This document shows positions 41,213 through 50,098 of a stretch of DNA of 64,000 nucleotides, piece after piece. This DNA comes from Kitasatospora sp. MMS16-BH015. Its GTDB lineage: Bacteria > Actinomycetota > Actinomycetes > Streptomycetales > Streptomycetaceae. Where the stretch lies: NCBI RefSeq assembly GCF_002943525.1, contig NZ_CP025394.1, positions 5,518,001 through 5,582,000 of the forward strand, given 5' to 3'. Position 1 is the first letter of the stretch. The number at the start of each line of letters is the position of its first letter. The notes beneath the pieces were generated by a model. The model worked only from the letters and a program-made list of their open reading frames with translations, was not told where the DNA came from and did no database searches. The position numbers were made by a program, and so were the translations under genes.

Positions 41213-42925
41213 ATGCGCCGCCTCGCCGTAGCCGCCGCCGTCCTGCTGCTTGCCGCCTGCTCCTCGGAACGGACCGGCTCGCAGCCGGCGGCGGCCGACC
41301 TCGCCGCCGCGCCCCGGAGCGAACTGCGCGACGGCGGCACGGTGCGCTGGGCGCTGGACGCGCTGCCGGCCACGCTCAACGTGTACCAGCCGACCGCCAC
41401 CGCCGAGTCCCAGCTGCTGGCCCAGGCGCTGCTGCCCACCCTCTTCCGGCTGGACGAGCACGCCCACCCGACCCCCGACGGCGACTACCTGGCCGGCGCC
41501 GAGGCCGCCCCGGACGGGAAGACCGTCACCTACCGGCTCAACCCGGCGGCGGTCTGGAGCGACGGCAAGCCCGTCACGGCCGCCGACTTCGCGGCCCAGT
41601 GGCACGCCCTCTCCGGCGCCGACCCGGCCTACCAGGGCGAGCACCCGGCCGGGTACGCCGCGATCGCCGCCGTGGCCCAGGGGGCCGACCCGCACCAGGT
41701 GAAGGTCAGCTTCAAGCAGCCGTACGCGGGCTGGCGCGAGCTGTTCACCCCGCTCTACCCGGCCGCCGTGACGAGCACCCCGGCCGCCTTCAACCAGCCC
41801 CTCACCGCCCCCGGGGCGGTGGCCGGCCCGTTCGCCCTGGTCGGGTACGACACCACCAGCGGGCGGCTGCGGCTGGCCCGCAACCCCAAGTGGTGGGGCG
41901 ACCGGGCCAAGGCCGAGGCGATCGACTTCACCGCCACCCCGCCCGCCGCCCGGCTCGACGCCCTGGAGGCCGGCAAGCTCGACGTGGCCGCGCTGACCAC
42001 CACCGTCGACCGGGCCGTCCCCACCCCCGCCGCCGGCGCCGCCGCACCTCCGGACGCCGCCGCCCTCGCCCAGGCCAGCGCCCAGGCGCTCAAGCGGGCC
42101 GAGGCCCTGCCGGGCCTCACCCTGCACCGCGCCCCCGGCACGGCGCTCACCCAGCTGACCCTCAACGCCGCCCGGGGCCCGCTCACCGACCTCACGGTGC
42201 GCCGCGCGCTGGCCAAGGCCGTCGACCGGGGCCACGCCGCCACCGCCGCCCTCGGCCCGCTCGGCCTGCCGGCCACCGCCCTCGGCAGCCACCTGCTGCT
42301 CGCCGGGCAGGAGGGCTACCGGGACAACAGCGCCAGCGCCGGCGAGGAGTCGGCGGCCGAGCTGCTCGACCGGGCCGGCTGGAAGACCCAGGGGCAGACC
42401 CGCCGCAAGGACGGCAAGGAGCTGGCCCTGGGCCTGCTGCTGCCGGACGGCTCGGTGACCGCCCGCCGCACCGCCGAGGCGATCGCCGCCGACCTGGCCG
42501 CCGCCGGGGTCGCCGTCCACCTCCAGCCGGCGCCCTTCGACGCCTTCGTCAAGGACCACCTGGCCACCGGCGACTACGACCTCGCGCTCTTCTCCTGGCC
42601 CGGCGCCGCCGACCCGGCCGCGGCCGAGCGGGCCCGGTACGCCAAGCCGCAGCCCGGCCCGGACGGCCTCCCGGTGGTGGGCCGCAACTACGCCCGCACC
42701 GGCACCGAGGAGATCGACCAGCTCTTCGACCGGGCCGCCGCCACCCTCGACCCGGCCGCCGGGCTCGACCTGCTCCAGCAGGCCGACGCCCGGATCTGGC
42801 AGCTGGCCCACTCGGTGCCGCTCTACCAGCGCCCCGACCTGGTCGCCGTCCGCGGCACCCTCGCGGGCGTCGGCGCCTTCGGCTTCACCACCCCGCGTTT
42901 CCAGGACATCGGCTTCCGGGCCTGA
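41213..42925 (+). CDS. Orphan peptide-type solute-binding lipoprotein (SBP_bac_5)
   Basis: Predicted extracytoplasmic binding protein of a peptide ABC importer, 570 aa, with no permease or ATPase beside it. Lipoprotein signal MRRLAVAAAVLLLAACSS, C16. Family features: DGGTVRWALDALPATLNVYQP, YRLNPAAVWSDGKPVTAADFAAQWHALSG, the domain-closing LARNPKWWGDRAKAEAIDF, and a C-terminal QLAHSVPLYQRPDLVAV. The ATG at 41213 has GGAGGAG upstream. It may serve one of the three importers downstream or a distant system; sequence is well diverged from their binding proteins, so it is not a recent duplicate. Confidence 0.88.
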   Translation: MRRLAVAAAVLLLAACSSERTGSQPAAADLAAAPRSELRDGGTVRWALDALPATLNVYQPTATAESQLLAQALLPTLFRLDEHAHPTPDGDYLAGAEAAPDGKTVTYRLNPAAVWSDGKPVTAADFAAQWHALSGADPAYQGEHPAGYAAIAAVAQGADPHQVKVSFKQPYAGWRELFTPLYPAAVTSTPAAFNQPLTAPGAVAGPFALVGYDTTSGRLRLARNPKWWGDRAKAEAIDFTATPPAARLDALEAGKLDVAALTTTVDRAVPTPAAGAAAPPDAAALAQASAQALKRAEALPGLTLHRAPGTALTQLTLNAARGPLTDLTVRRALAKAVDRGHAATAALGPLGLPATALGSHLLLAGQEGYRDNSASAGEESAAELLDRAGWKTQGQTRRKDGKELALGLLLPDGSVTARRTAEAIAADLAAAGVAVHLQPAPFDAFVKDHLATGDYDLALFSWPGAADPAAAERARYAKPQPGPDGLPVVGRNYARTGTEEIDQLFDRAAATLDPAAGLDLLQQADARIWQLAHSVPLYQRPDLVAVRGTLAGVGAFGFTTPRFQDIGFRA

Positions 42926-43070
42926 TCCCGCGTGCCTGGTCAGCCGGCCGGTCGCGCCTGACCAGCGCCGGAATCGGGCCCCGCGTGTTGTGATCTTGAG
43001 CGCACAGCGCCCGTCCGGACCTGCCCGTTTCCGCGCCGTTGGGATGTTCCCCGTACGATAGGAGGAAGCC

Positions 43071-43127
43071 GTGGCATGTCGTGCCCGGCGGGTGCCGGTA
43101 GTAGCAGGTGGTAAGCCGGGCGCCTAA
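43071..43127 (+). CDS. Possible 18-aa upstream ORF ahead of typA
   Basis: GTG at 43071 follows TAGGAGGAAGCC, the best ribosome-binding site in the region, and the frame ends TAA after 18 codons (MACRARRVPVVAGGKPGA). It lies 29 nt before the typA start. The -10-like TACGAT (43053-43058) is close upstream. It may be a regulatory leader peptide for typA, or chance. Confidence 0.35.
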   Translation: MACRARRVPVVAGGKPGA

Positions 43128-43155
43128 CCCACGATTCCGGGAGAATCCGCTCAGC

Positions 43156-45024
43156 ATGCCCACGCGCAATGACATCCGCAACGTTGCCATCGTCGCCCAC
43201 GTCGACCACGGCAAGACCACCCTGGTCGACGCCATGCTGAAGCAGGCCGGCGCCTTCGCTGCCCACCAGCACCTCGACGACCGGATGATGGACTCGAACG
43301 ACCTCGAGCGCGAGAAGGGCATCACCATTCTCGCGAAGAACACCGCGGTCAAGTACCACCCCAAGGAGGGTGGCGCGCCGATCACGATCAACATCATCGA
43401 CACCCCGGGCCACGCCGACTTCGGTGGCGAGGTCGAGCGCGGCCTGTCGATGGTCGACGCGGTCGTCCTCCTGGTCGACGCCTCCGAGGGTCCGCTGCCG
43501 CAGACCCGCTTCGTGCTCCGCAAGGCCCTGACCGCCAAGCTGCCGGTCATCCTCTGCATCAACAAGACCGACCGTCCGGACTCCCGGATCGACGAGGTCA
43601 TCAACGAGACCTACGACCTCTTCCTGGACCTGGACGCCACCGAGGACCAGATCGAGTTCCCGATCGTCTACGCCTGTGCGCGTGACGGCGTCGCCTCGAT
43701 GACCAAGCCGGAGAACGGCACCGTCCCGGCCGACAGCACCTCGCTGGAGCCGTTCTTCTCCACGATCCTCGAGCACGTCCCGGCCCCGACCTACGACGAG
43801 GACGCCCCGCTCCAGGCCCACGTCACCAACCTGGACGCCGACAACTTCCTCGGCCGCATCGCGCTCTGCCGCATCGAGCAGGGCGAGCTGCGCAAGGGCC
43901 AGCAGGTCGCGTGGATGAAGCGCGACGGCTCGGTCCAGCAGGTCAAGATCACCGAGCTGCTGATGACCGAGGCGCTCACCCGCAAGCCGGCCGAGGTGGC
44001 GGGCCCCGGTGACATCTGCGCCGTCGCCGGCATCCCCGAGATCATGATCGGTGAGACCCTCGCCGACCTGGAGAACCCCGTCGCGCTGCCGCTGATCACG
44101 GTGGACGAGCCGGCCATCTCCATGGTCATCGGCACCAACACCTCGCCGCTGGTCGGCAAGGGCGGCAAGGGCCACAAGGTCACCGCCCGCATGGTGAAGG
44201 ACCGCCTGGACCGCGAGCTGATCGGTAACGTCTCGCTCCGCGTGCTGCCGACCGAGCGTCCGGACGCCTGGGAGGTCCAGGGCCGTGGTGAGCTCGCGCT
44301 GGCCATCCTGGTCGAGACCATGCGCCGGGAGCTCTTCGAGCTGACCGTCGGCAAGCCGCAGGTCGTCACCAAGGTCATCAACGGCAAGGTCCACGAGCCG
44401 GTCGAGCGGATGACCATCGACAGCCCCGAGGAGTACCTCGGCGCCATCACCCAGCTGATGGCGACCCGCAAGGGCCGCATGGAGACCATGACGAACCACG
44501 GCTCCGGCTGGGTCCGCATGGAGTTCATCGTCCCCTCGCGCGGCCTGATCGGCTTCCGCACCCAGTTCCTCACCGACACCCGCGGCACGGGCATCGCGCA
44601 CTCCATCTTCGAGGGCCACGAGCCGTGGTTCGGCGAGCTCCGGATGCGCAACAACGGTTCGCTGGTGGCCGACCGCGCGGGCGTCGTGACGCCGTTCGCG
44701 ATGATGGGCATCCAGGAGCGCGGCACGCTCTTCGTCGAGCCCACCACCGAGGTGTACGAGGGCATGATCGTCGGCGAGAACTCGCGCCAGGACGACATGG
44801 ACATCAACATCACCAAGGAGAAGAAGCTCACCAACATGCGTGCGGCTTCCTCCGACACCACCGAGAACCTGGTGCCGCCGCGCAAGCTCTCGCTGGAGCA
44901 GAGCCTCGAGTTCTGCCGCGAGGACGAGTGCATCGAGGTGACCCCGGAGACCGTGCGCATCCGCAAGGTCGTCCTGGACCAGAAGGAGCGCGGCCGCACG
45001 GCCTCGCGCGCCAAGAAGAACTAA
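43156..45024 (+). CDS. typA: Translational GTPase TypA/BipA
   Basis: Ribosome-associated GTPase of the EF-G family that helps ribosome assembly and stress growth. The 622-aa product begins MPTRNDIRNVAIVAHVDHGKTTLVD with G1 at 14-21, G2 EREKGITI, G3 DTPGHADF and G4 NKTD. Domain II (VTNLDADNFLGRIALCRIEQG), domain III (GRGELALAILVETMRRE) and the BipA-specific C-terminus (GIMATRK-like, VNMRAASSDTTENLVPPRKLSLEQSLEF) are complete. Length is normal. I choose the ATG at 43156 rather than 43108 because family N-termini begin there. A strong hairpin terminator follows. Confidence 0.96.
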   Translation: MPTRNDIRNVAIVAHVDHGKTTLVDAMLKQAGAFAAHQHLDDRMMDSNDLEREKGITILAKNTAVKYHPKEGGAPITINIIDTPGHADFGGEVERGLSMVDAVVLLVDASEGPLPQTRFVLRKALTAKLPVILCINKTDRPDSRIDEVINETYDLFLDLDATEDQIEFPIVYACARDGVASMTKPENGTVPADSTSLEPFFSTILEHVPAPTYDEDAPLQAHVTNLDADNFLGRIALCRIEQGELRKGQQVAWMKRDGSVQQVKITELLMTEALTRKPAEVAGPGDICAVAGIPEIMIGETLADLENPVALPLITVDEPAISMVIGTNTSPLVGKGGKGHKVTARMVKDRLDRELIGNVSLRVLPTERPDAWEVQGRGELALAILVETMRRELFELTVGKPQVVTKVINGKVHEPVERMTIDSPEEYLGAITQLMATRKGRMETMTNHGSGWVRMEFIVPSRGLIGFRTQFLTDTRGTGIAHSIFEGHEPWFGELRMRNNGSLVADRAGVVTPFAMMGIQERGTLFVEPTTEVYEGMIVGENSRQDDMDINITKEKKLTNMRAASSDTTENLVPPRKLSLEQSLEFCREDECIEVTPETVRIRKVVLDQKERGRTASRAKKN

Positions 45025-45035
45025 GCACCACCCCG

Positions 45036-45083
45036 GGCGCCGCCCGGCACGCTCCTTCGGGAGGGTGCCGGGCGGCGCCTTTT
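45036..45083 (+). terminator. Terminator after typA
   Basis: GGCGCCGCCCGGCA...CTCC-TTCG-GGAG...TGCCGGGCGGCGCC forms a long stem capped by a TTCG tetraloop, with a two-base bulge on either side, followed by TTTT. It begins 12 nt after the stop codon. Confidence 0.9.
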
Positions 45084-45141
45084 CCGTATGCGATCTGCGT
45101 CACTCTCCGCTGTCGGCGGGTGTAACGGGCACAGGCCCGGA

Positions 45142-45160
45142 GTGTCCGTTAATCGGACGT
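45142..45160. promoter_or_regulatory. GTCCG-N5-CGGAC palindrome upstream of oligopeptide operon 1
   Basis: GTGTCCGTTAATCGGACGT; stem GTCCG/CGGAC (45144-45158). It lies in the 393-bp gap between typA and the first binding-protein gene, about 260 bp before that gene. Further TGTCCG half-sites occur at 45186-45191 and 45219-45224, and TTGACA at 45228. A near-identical perfect palindrome lies at 63772-63790, upstream of the bldK-type operon. Confidence 0.5.
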
Positions 45161-45417
45161 GACCACCCGTCATCCATGACAACTGTCCGTTTCATGCCTG
45201 TCTGCGTATGTCTGATATGTCCGAATCTTGACATCAATCCGTCTTTCATGTGACCGAATTGAGATCCGTATTGGTCAAGTTGGTGGCCGAGAGTGACAGA
45301 TAGTGGGGGTGTCGAGCTCGGGTCAAGGGTCACGCGCAGGGGTGCGCGCCGCGGCCCCGAGCGAGGCGGTGCCGCGTGCGCCGCCACGTTTGCAACACGG
45401 ATTCAGGAGGCACACCC

Positions 45418-47052
45418 ATGCGCGGTGCCAGCCAGGCCAAGTGGGTCGTCGCAGCTGTCGCGGTCGCCCTCGCCGCCACTGCTTGCGGTAGCGGGTCGTC
45501 CAGCAGCGGTGGTTCGAGCAGCGGCGCGGTCAACGCGCAGGGCGTGTTCAGCTACCAGAGCGGTGAGCCGCAGCGCCCGCTCCAGCCGGCCAACGCCATG
45601 GAGGTCCTCGGCGGCCGCGTGATCAAGCAGCTCTTCAAGGGCCTGGTCGACTACGACCCCGCGACCGGCAAGCTGCGCAACCAGGTCGCCGACAAGATCG
45701 AGACCACCGACGCCCAGCACTACACCGTCACCCTGAAGCAGGGCTGGACCTTCCACGACGGCACCCCGGTGACCGCCAAGTCCTTCGTCGACGCGTGGAA
45801 CTGGTCGGCGAACGTCAAGAACGACCAGATCAACTCGGACTGGTTCTCCGACATCGCCGGCTACGACGCCGTCCACCCGGACAAGGGCGAGCCGACCGCC
45901 ACCACCATGTCCGGCCTGAAGGTCGTCGACGACACCCACTTCACCATCGCGCTGACCGGCCCGGTCTCGTACTTCCAGTACAAGCTCGGCTACACGGCCT
46001 TCGCGCCGCTGCCCGAGGGCTTCTTCAAGGACCCGGTGAAGTACGGCAACAACCCGATCGGGAACGGCCCGTACAAGTTCGTCTCCTGGGAGCACAACAA
46101 GGCGATCACCGTCGCCGCCTACGACAAGTACGCGGGCGTCGACAAGCCGAAGAACGGCGGCATCGTCTTCAAGAACTACGCCCAGGCCGAGGGTGCCTAC
46201 AAGGACCTGGTCTCGGACAACCTGGACGTGCTGGACCAGGTCGACCCGAGCGACCTCGCCTCGTACAAGAGCGACCTGGGCGACCGCGCCGTCGACCAGC
46301 CGCAGGGCTCCATCCAGAGCATCTCGATCGCCATGTACCAGCCGGACTGGCAGGGCGTGGACAAGGCGAAGGTCCGTCAGGGCCTGTCGATGGCCATCGA
46401 CCGCGACACCATCACCAAGACCGTGCTCCAGGGTTCGCGCCAGCCGGCCAACTCCTGGGTCGCCCCGGGTGCGATGGGCTACAAGGACAACGCCTGCGGC
46501 GAGGCCTGCAGCTTCAACCCGACCAAGGCCAAGCAGCTGGTCACCGAGGGCGGCGGCGTCCCGAACAACAAGCTGACCATCGTCTACAACTCGGACGGCG
46601 GGCACAAGGAGTGGGTGGACGCGGTCTGCAACTCCATCCGCCAGGCCACCGGCGTGGACTGCGTCGGCGACCCGAAGCCGGACATGAAGACGGCCCGCGA
46701 CATCATCAAGAAGAAGCAGGTCAGCAGCGCGATGCGGACCGGCTGGCAGCAGGACTACCCGCTGAACGCCAACTTCCTGCGGGACGTCTACGGCACCGGC
46801 GCCGCCGCCAACGACTCGGGCTACTCCAGCCCGGAGTTCGACAAGCTGGCCGCCGCGGCCGACAAGGCCACCACGGTCGAGCAGACCGCCGACCTGTACC
46901 AGCAGGCCGAGGCCCAGCTGGCCAAGGACATGCCGGCGATCCCGCTCTGGTACTACAAGACCACCGCCGGCTACTCGAACAACGTGCAGAACGTGAAGTA
47001 CGACTCCTTCGGCGACCCGGTCTTCACCCAGGTCGAGGTCAAGCAGAAGTAA
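45418..47052 (+). CDS. Oligopeptide-binding lipoprotein, operon 1
   Basis: Extracytoplasmic peptide-binding protein (SBP_bac_5) of an Opp/Dpp-type ABC importer, 544 aa. Lipoprotein signal MRGASQAKWVVAAVAVALAATAC, C23, followed by a Gly/Ser linker. Domain features: LFKGLVDYDPATGKLRNQVADKIETTD, WTFHDGTPVTAKSFVDAWNWS, GNGPYKFVSWEHNKAITVAAYDKYAG, and MAIDRDTITKTVLQGSRQPANSWVAPG. ATG at 45418 with AGGAGG 7 nt upstream. First gene of a five-gene operon; 133 bp with a strong hairpin separate it from the first permease. Clearly homologous to the binding protein of operon 2. Confidence 0.93.
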   Translation: MRGASQAKWVVAAVAVALAATACGSGSSSSGGSSSGAVNAQGVFSYQSGEPQRPLQPANAMEVLGGRVIKQLFKGLVDYDPATGKLRNQVADKIETTDAQHYTVTLKQGWTFHDGTPVTAKSFVDAWNWSANVKNDQINSDWFSDIAGYDAVHPDKGEPTATTMSGLKVVDDTHFTIALTGPVSYFQYKLGYTAFAPLPEGFFKDPVKYGNNPIGNGPYKFVSWEHNKAITVAAYDKYAGVDKPKNGGIVFKNYAQAEGAYKDLVSDNLDVLDQVDPSDLASYKSDLGDRAVDQPQGSIQSISIAMYQPDWQGVDKAKVRQGLSMAIDRDTITKTVLQGSRQPANSWVAPGAMGYKDNACGEACSFNPTKAKQLVTEGGGVPNNKLTIVYNSDGGHKEWVDAVCNSIRQATGVDCVGDPKPDMKTARDIIKKKQVSSAMRTGWQQDYPLNANFLRDVYGTGAAANDSGYSSPEFDKLAAAADKATTVEQTADLYQQAEAQLAKDMPAIPLWYYKTTAGYSNNVQNVKYDSFGDPVFTQVEVKQK

Positions 47053-47082
47053 CCAGCCCGGCACCGCACGGCTGAACCGATA

Positions 47083-47129
47083 CGGCCGGTGCCCGCGCCC
47101 GCCCCCGAGGGCGGGTCAGGCACCGGCCG
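47083..47129 (+). terminator. Hairpin between binding-protein and permease genes, operon 1
   Basis: CGGCCGGTGCC (47083-47093) pairs with GGCACCGGCCG (47119-47129), with an inner CCCGCCC/GGGCGGG stem. No U-run. It probably stabilises the binding-protein message or ends a share of transcripts rather than all. Confidence 0.65.
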
Positions 47130-47185
47130 TTGTCACGCCCTCTGACGCCGGACCACGGTCGGTCAGAGCTTTGGATGGAGGCACG

Positions 47186-48112
47186 ATGGGGCGCTTTGTC
47201 GCGAGGCGACTGCTCCAAATGATCCCGGTCTTCCTGGGAACGATCACCCTGATCTTCTTCATGGTGCACGTCCTGCCCGGAGACCCGGTCGCCGCGATGT
47301 GGGGCGACAAGGCGGCCGACCCGGCCCAGATGGCGGCGCTCAAGCACAAGCTCGGGCTCGACCAGTCGCTGACCCAGCAGTACTTCACGTACCTGGGCCA
47401 CCTGTTCACCGGTGACTTCGGCACCTCGCTGGACGGCCGCAAGGTGATCGACAAGATCAGTGCCGCCTTCCCGGTGACGCTGCGGCTGGCGCTGATGGCC
47501 TTCGCCATCGAGCTGGTGCTCGGCGTGACGATCGGTCTGTTCGCCGGCCTGCGCCGGGGCAAGGCCTTCGACAAGTCCACCCTGGTGCTGACCCTGCTGC
47601 TGATCTCCGTCCCGGTGCCGGTGCTCGGCTTCATCTTCCAGAACGTCTTCGCCATCCAGCTCAAGTGGGTCACCCCCACCGTGCAGGACTCGATGGACCT
47701 CGGCCAGCTGGTGCTGCCGGCCTTCGTGCTCGGCTCGCTCTCGCTCGCCTACGTGGCCCGGCTCACCCGGACCTCGATCGCCGAGAACATCAAGGCCGAC
47801 TACATGCGCACCGCGGTGGCCAAGGGCCTGCCGCGCCGCAAGGTGATCGGCACCCACCTGCTGCGCAACTCGATGATCCCGGTGGTCACCTTCCTCGGCA
47901 CCGACCTGGGCGCCCTGATGGGCGGCGCGATCGTCACCGAGGGCATCTTCAACGTCAAGGGCATCGGCAACGAGCTGTACCACGCCATCAACCTGAAGGA
48001 AGGCGCCACCGTCTCCGGCATCGTCGTCGTGCTGGTGCTCGTCTACCTCGCCGCCAGCCTGCTCGTCGACCTGCTCTACGCGGTCCTGGACCCGAGGATT
48101 CGGTATGCCTGA
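47186..48112 (+). CDS. Oligopeptide ABC permease, DppB/OppB type, operon 1
   Basis: Inner-membrane channel subunit, 308 aa, six helices. N-terminus MGRFVARRLLQMIPVFLGTITLIFFMVHVLPGDPV is typical of OppB. The cytoplasmic EAA loop is in ADYMRTAVAKGLPRRKVIGTHLLRNSMIPV. The ATG at 47186 has GGAGG 5 nt upstream. It overlaps the next permease gene by 8 bp, so translation is coupled. Pairs with the downstream permease and the two ATPases. Confidence 0.95.
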   Translation: MGRFVARRLLQMIPVFLGTITLIFFMVHVLPGDPVAAMWGDKAADPAQMAALKHKLGLDQSLTQQYFTYLGHLFTGDFGTSLDGRKVIDKISAAFPVTLRLALMAFAIELVLGVTIGLFAGLRRGKAFDKSTLVLTLLLISVPVPVLGFIFQNVFAIQLKWVTPTVQDSMDLGQLVLPAFVLGSLSLAYVARLTRTSIAENIKADYMRTAVAKGLPRRKVIGTHLLRNSMIPVVTFLGTDLGALMGGAIVTEGIFNVKGIGNELYHAINLKEGATVSGIVVVLVLVYLAASLLVDLLYAVLDPRIRYA

Positions 48113-49034
48113 CGTGCTCGAGAAGACCAACGAGGCCGTGGCCGCCCCGGCCGCCGCGCCCAAGCCGGAGAAGGCCCGCAGCCTGGGCTCGGACGCCTGG
48201 CAGGACCTGCGCAAGCGCCCGATCTTCATCCTCTCCGCGCTGATCATCCTGCTGCTGATCGCCTTCGCGATCGCCCCCAGTCTGTTCACCTCGGTGGACC
48301 CGCGGGCCGGCGACCTCCAGCACCACTACCTGACCAAGCCGAACTACACCCACTTCTTCCAGGCGGACTGGTTCGGCTACGACGGCCAGGGCCGGTCGAT
48401 CTACGCCCGCCTGATCTACGGCGCCCGCGCCTCGGTCGTGGTCGGCATCTGCGTCACCGCCGGCGTCACCCTGCTGGGCGGCATCGCCGGCATGGTGGCC
48501 GGCTACTACGGCGGCTGGGTCGACACGGTCATCTCCCGGGTCACTGACATCTTCTTCGGCATCCCGCTGCTGCTCGGCGCCCTGGTGGTGCTCAACGCCT
48601 TCTCCACCCGCACCATCTGGTCGGTGGTCTTCGCGCTGGTGGTGCTCGGCTGGACCCAGATGACCCGCGTGATGCGCGGCTCGGTGATCACCGTCAAGCA
48701 GGCCGACTACGTCACCGCCGCCAAGGCGCTGGGTGCCGGCACCGGCCGGATCATGCTCAAGCACATCCTGCCGAACGCGATCGCCCCGGTGATCGTGGTC
48801 GCCACCATCGCGCTCGGCGGCTACATCGCCACCGAGGCGACGCTGAGCTTCCTCGGCATCGGCCTCCAGGACCCGACCATCTCCTGGGGCATCGACATCA
48901 ACTCCGCCCAGAAGGTCATCCGGACGGCGCCGTTCGTGCTGTTCTTCCCCGCCGGTGCGCTCTCGCTCACGGTGCTGGCCTTCATCATGCTCGGCGACGC
49001 GGTGCGCGACGCCCTCGACCCGAAGCTGCGCTGA
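48105..49034 (+). CDS. Oligopeptide ABC permease, DppC/OppC type, operon 1
   Basis: Second channel subunit, 309 aa. A cytosolic N-terminus of about 45 residues precedes helix 1 (FILSALIILLLIAFAIAPSLF). The OppC-type extracytoplasmic loop has HFFQADWFGYDGQGRSIYARLIYGARASV. The EAA loop is QADYVTAAKALGAGTGRIMLKHILPNAIAPV. It ends DAVRDALDPKLR, 14 bp before the first ATPase gene. Confidence 0.95.
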   Translation: MPDVLEKTNEAVAAPAAAPKPEKARSLGSDAWQDLRKRPIFILSALIILLLIAFAIAPSLFTSVDPRAGDLQHHYLTKPNYTHFFQADWFGYDGQGRSIYARLIYGARASVVVGICVTAGVTLLGGIAGMVAGYYGGWVDTVISRVTDIFFGIPLLLGALVVLNAFSTRTIWSVVFALVVLGWTQMTRVMRGSVITVKQADYVTAAKALGAGTGRIMLKHILPNAIAPVIVVATIALGGYIATEATLSFLGIGLQDPTISWGIDINSAQKVIRTAPFVLFFPAGALSLTVLAFIMLGDAVRDALDPKLR

Positions 49035-49048
49035 GAGGGGCACGCACC

Positions 49049-50098
49049 ATGACCACTGTGATCGAGAAGCCCGCCGGGGCCGACCGCCCCGCCCCGGGCA
49101 CCCCGCTGCTCGAAGTCCGCGACCTGCACGTGGAGTTCAAGACCCGCGACGGCGTGGCCAAGGCCGTCAACGGCGTCAACTACTCGGTGAGCGCCGGTGA
49201 GACGCTCGCGGTGCTCGGCGAATCCGGCTCCGGCAAGTCCGTCACCGCGCAGACCATCATGGGCATCCTCGACATGCCCCCCGGCCGGATCACCTCGGGC
49301 GAGATCCTCTACCGCGGCCAGGACATGCTCAAGATGAGCAACGAGGAGCGCCGGAAGATCCGCGGCCGGAAGATCGCGATGATCTTCCAGGACGCGCTCT
49401 CCTCGCTCAACCCGGTGCTCAGCGTGGGCTACCAGCTCGGCGAGATGTTCCGGGTGCACCAGGGTGCCTCCAAGAAGGAGGCCAAGGCCAAGGCCATCGA
49501 GCTGATGGACCGGGTGCGCATCCCGGCCGCCGCCCAGCGGGTGGGGGACTACCCGCACCAGTTCTCCGGCGGCATGCGCCAGCGCATCATGATCGCCATG
49601 GCGCTGGCCCTGGAGCCGGACCTGATCATCGCCGACGAGCCCACCACGGCGCTCGACGTGACCGTGCAGGCCCAGGTGATGGACCTGCTGGCGGAGCTGC
49701 AGGCCGAGTACCACATGGGCCTGATCCTGATCACCCACGACCTCGGCGTGGTGGCCGACGTGGCCGACAAGATCGCGGTGATGTACGCCGGCCGGATCGT
49801 CGAGACCGCCCCCGTGCACGAGCTGTACGCCAACCCGGCGCACCCGTACACCGAGGGCCTGCTGCGCTCGATCCCGCGCCTGGACCAGAAGGGCCAGGAG
49901 CTCTACGCGATCAAGGGCCTGCCGCCGAACCTCTACAAGGTGCCGGCCGGCTGCGCCTTCAACCCGCGCTGCGAGGTGGCCACCGACCGCTGCCGCACCG
50001 AGATCCCCGCCCTGCACCAGGTGACCGACCGCGAGGGCGCCGAGCTGGCCGGCCGCCGCAGCGCGTGCCACCTCTGGAAGGAGACCCTCCATGGCTGA
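49049..50098 (+). CDS. Oligopeptide ABC ATPase, OppD/DppD type, operon 1
   Basis: Cytosolic ATP-binding subunit, 349 aa. Walker A GESGSGKS, Q-loop MIFQDALSSLNPV, signature QFSGGMRQRIMIAMAL, Walker B LIIADEPTTALD, and switch His in LILITHDLGV. The C-terminal oligopeptide domain has the Cys-containing GCAFNPRCEVATDRCRTEIPAL, which in some OppD/DppD proteins binds an iron-sulphur cluster. It overlaps the next ATPase gene by 8 bp. Confidence 0.95.
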   Translation: MTTVIEKPAGADRPAPGTPLLEVRDLHVEFKTRDGVAKAVNGVNYSVSAGETLAVLGESGSGKSVTAQTIMGILDMPPGRITSGEILYRGQDMLKMSNEERRKIRGRKIAMIFQDALSSLNPVLSVGYQLGEMFRVHQGASKKEAKAKAIELMDRVRIPAAAQRVGDYPHQFSGGMRQRIMIAMALALEPDLIIADEPTTALDVTVQAQVMDLLAELQAEYHMGLILITHDLGVVADVADKIAVMYAGRIVETAPVHELYANPAHPYTEGLLRSIPRLDQKGQELYAIKGLPPNLYKVPAGCAFNPRCEVATDRCRTEIPALHQVTDREGAELAGRRSACHLWKETLHG

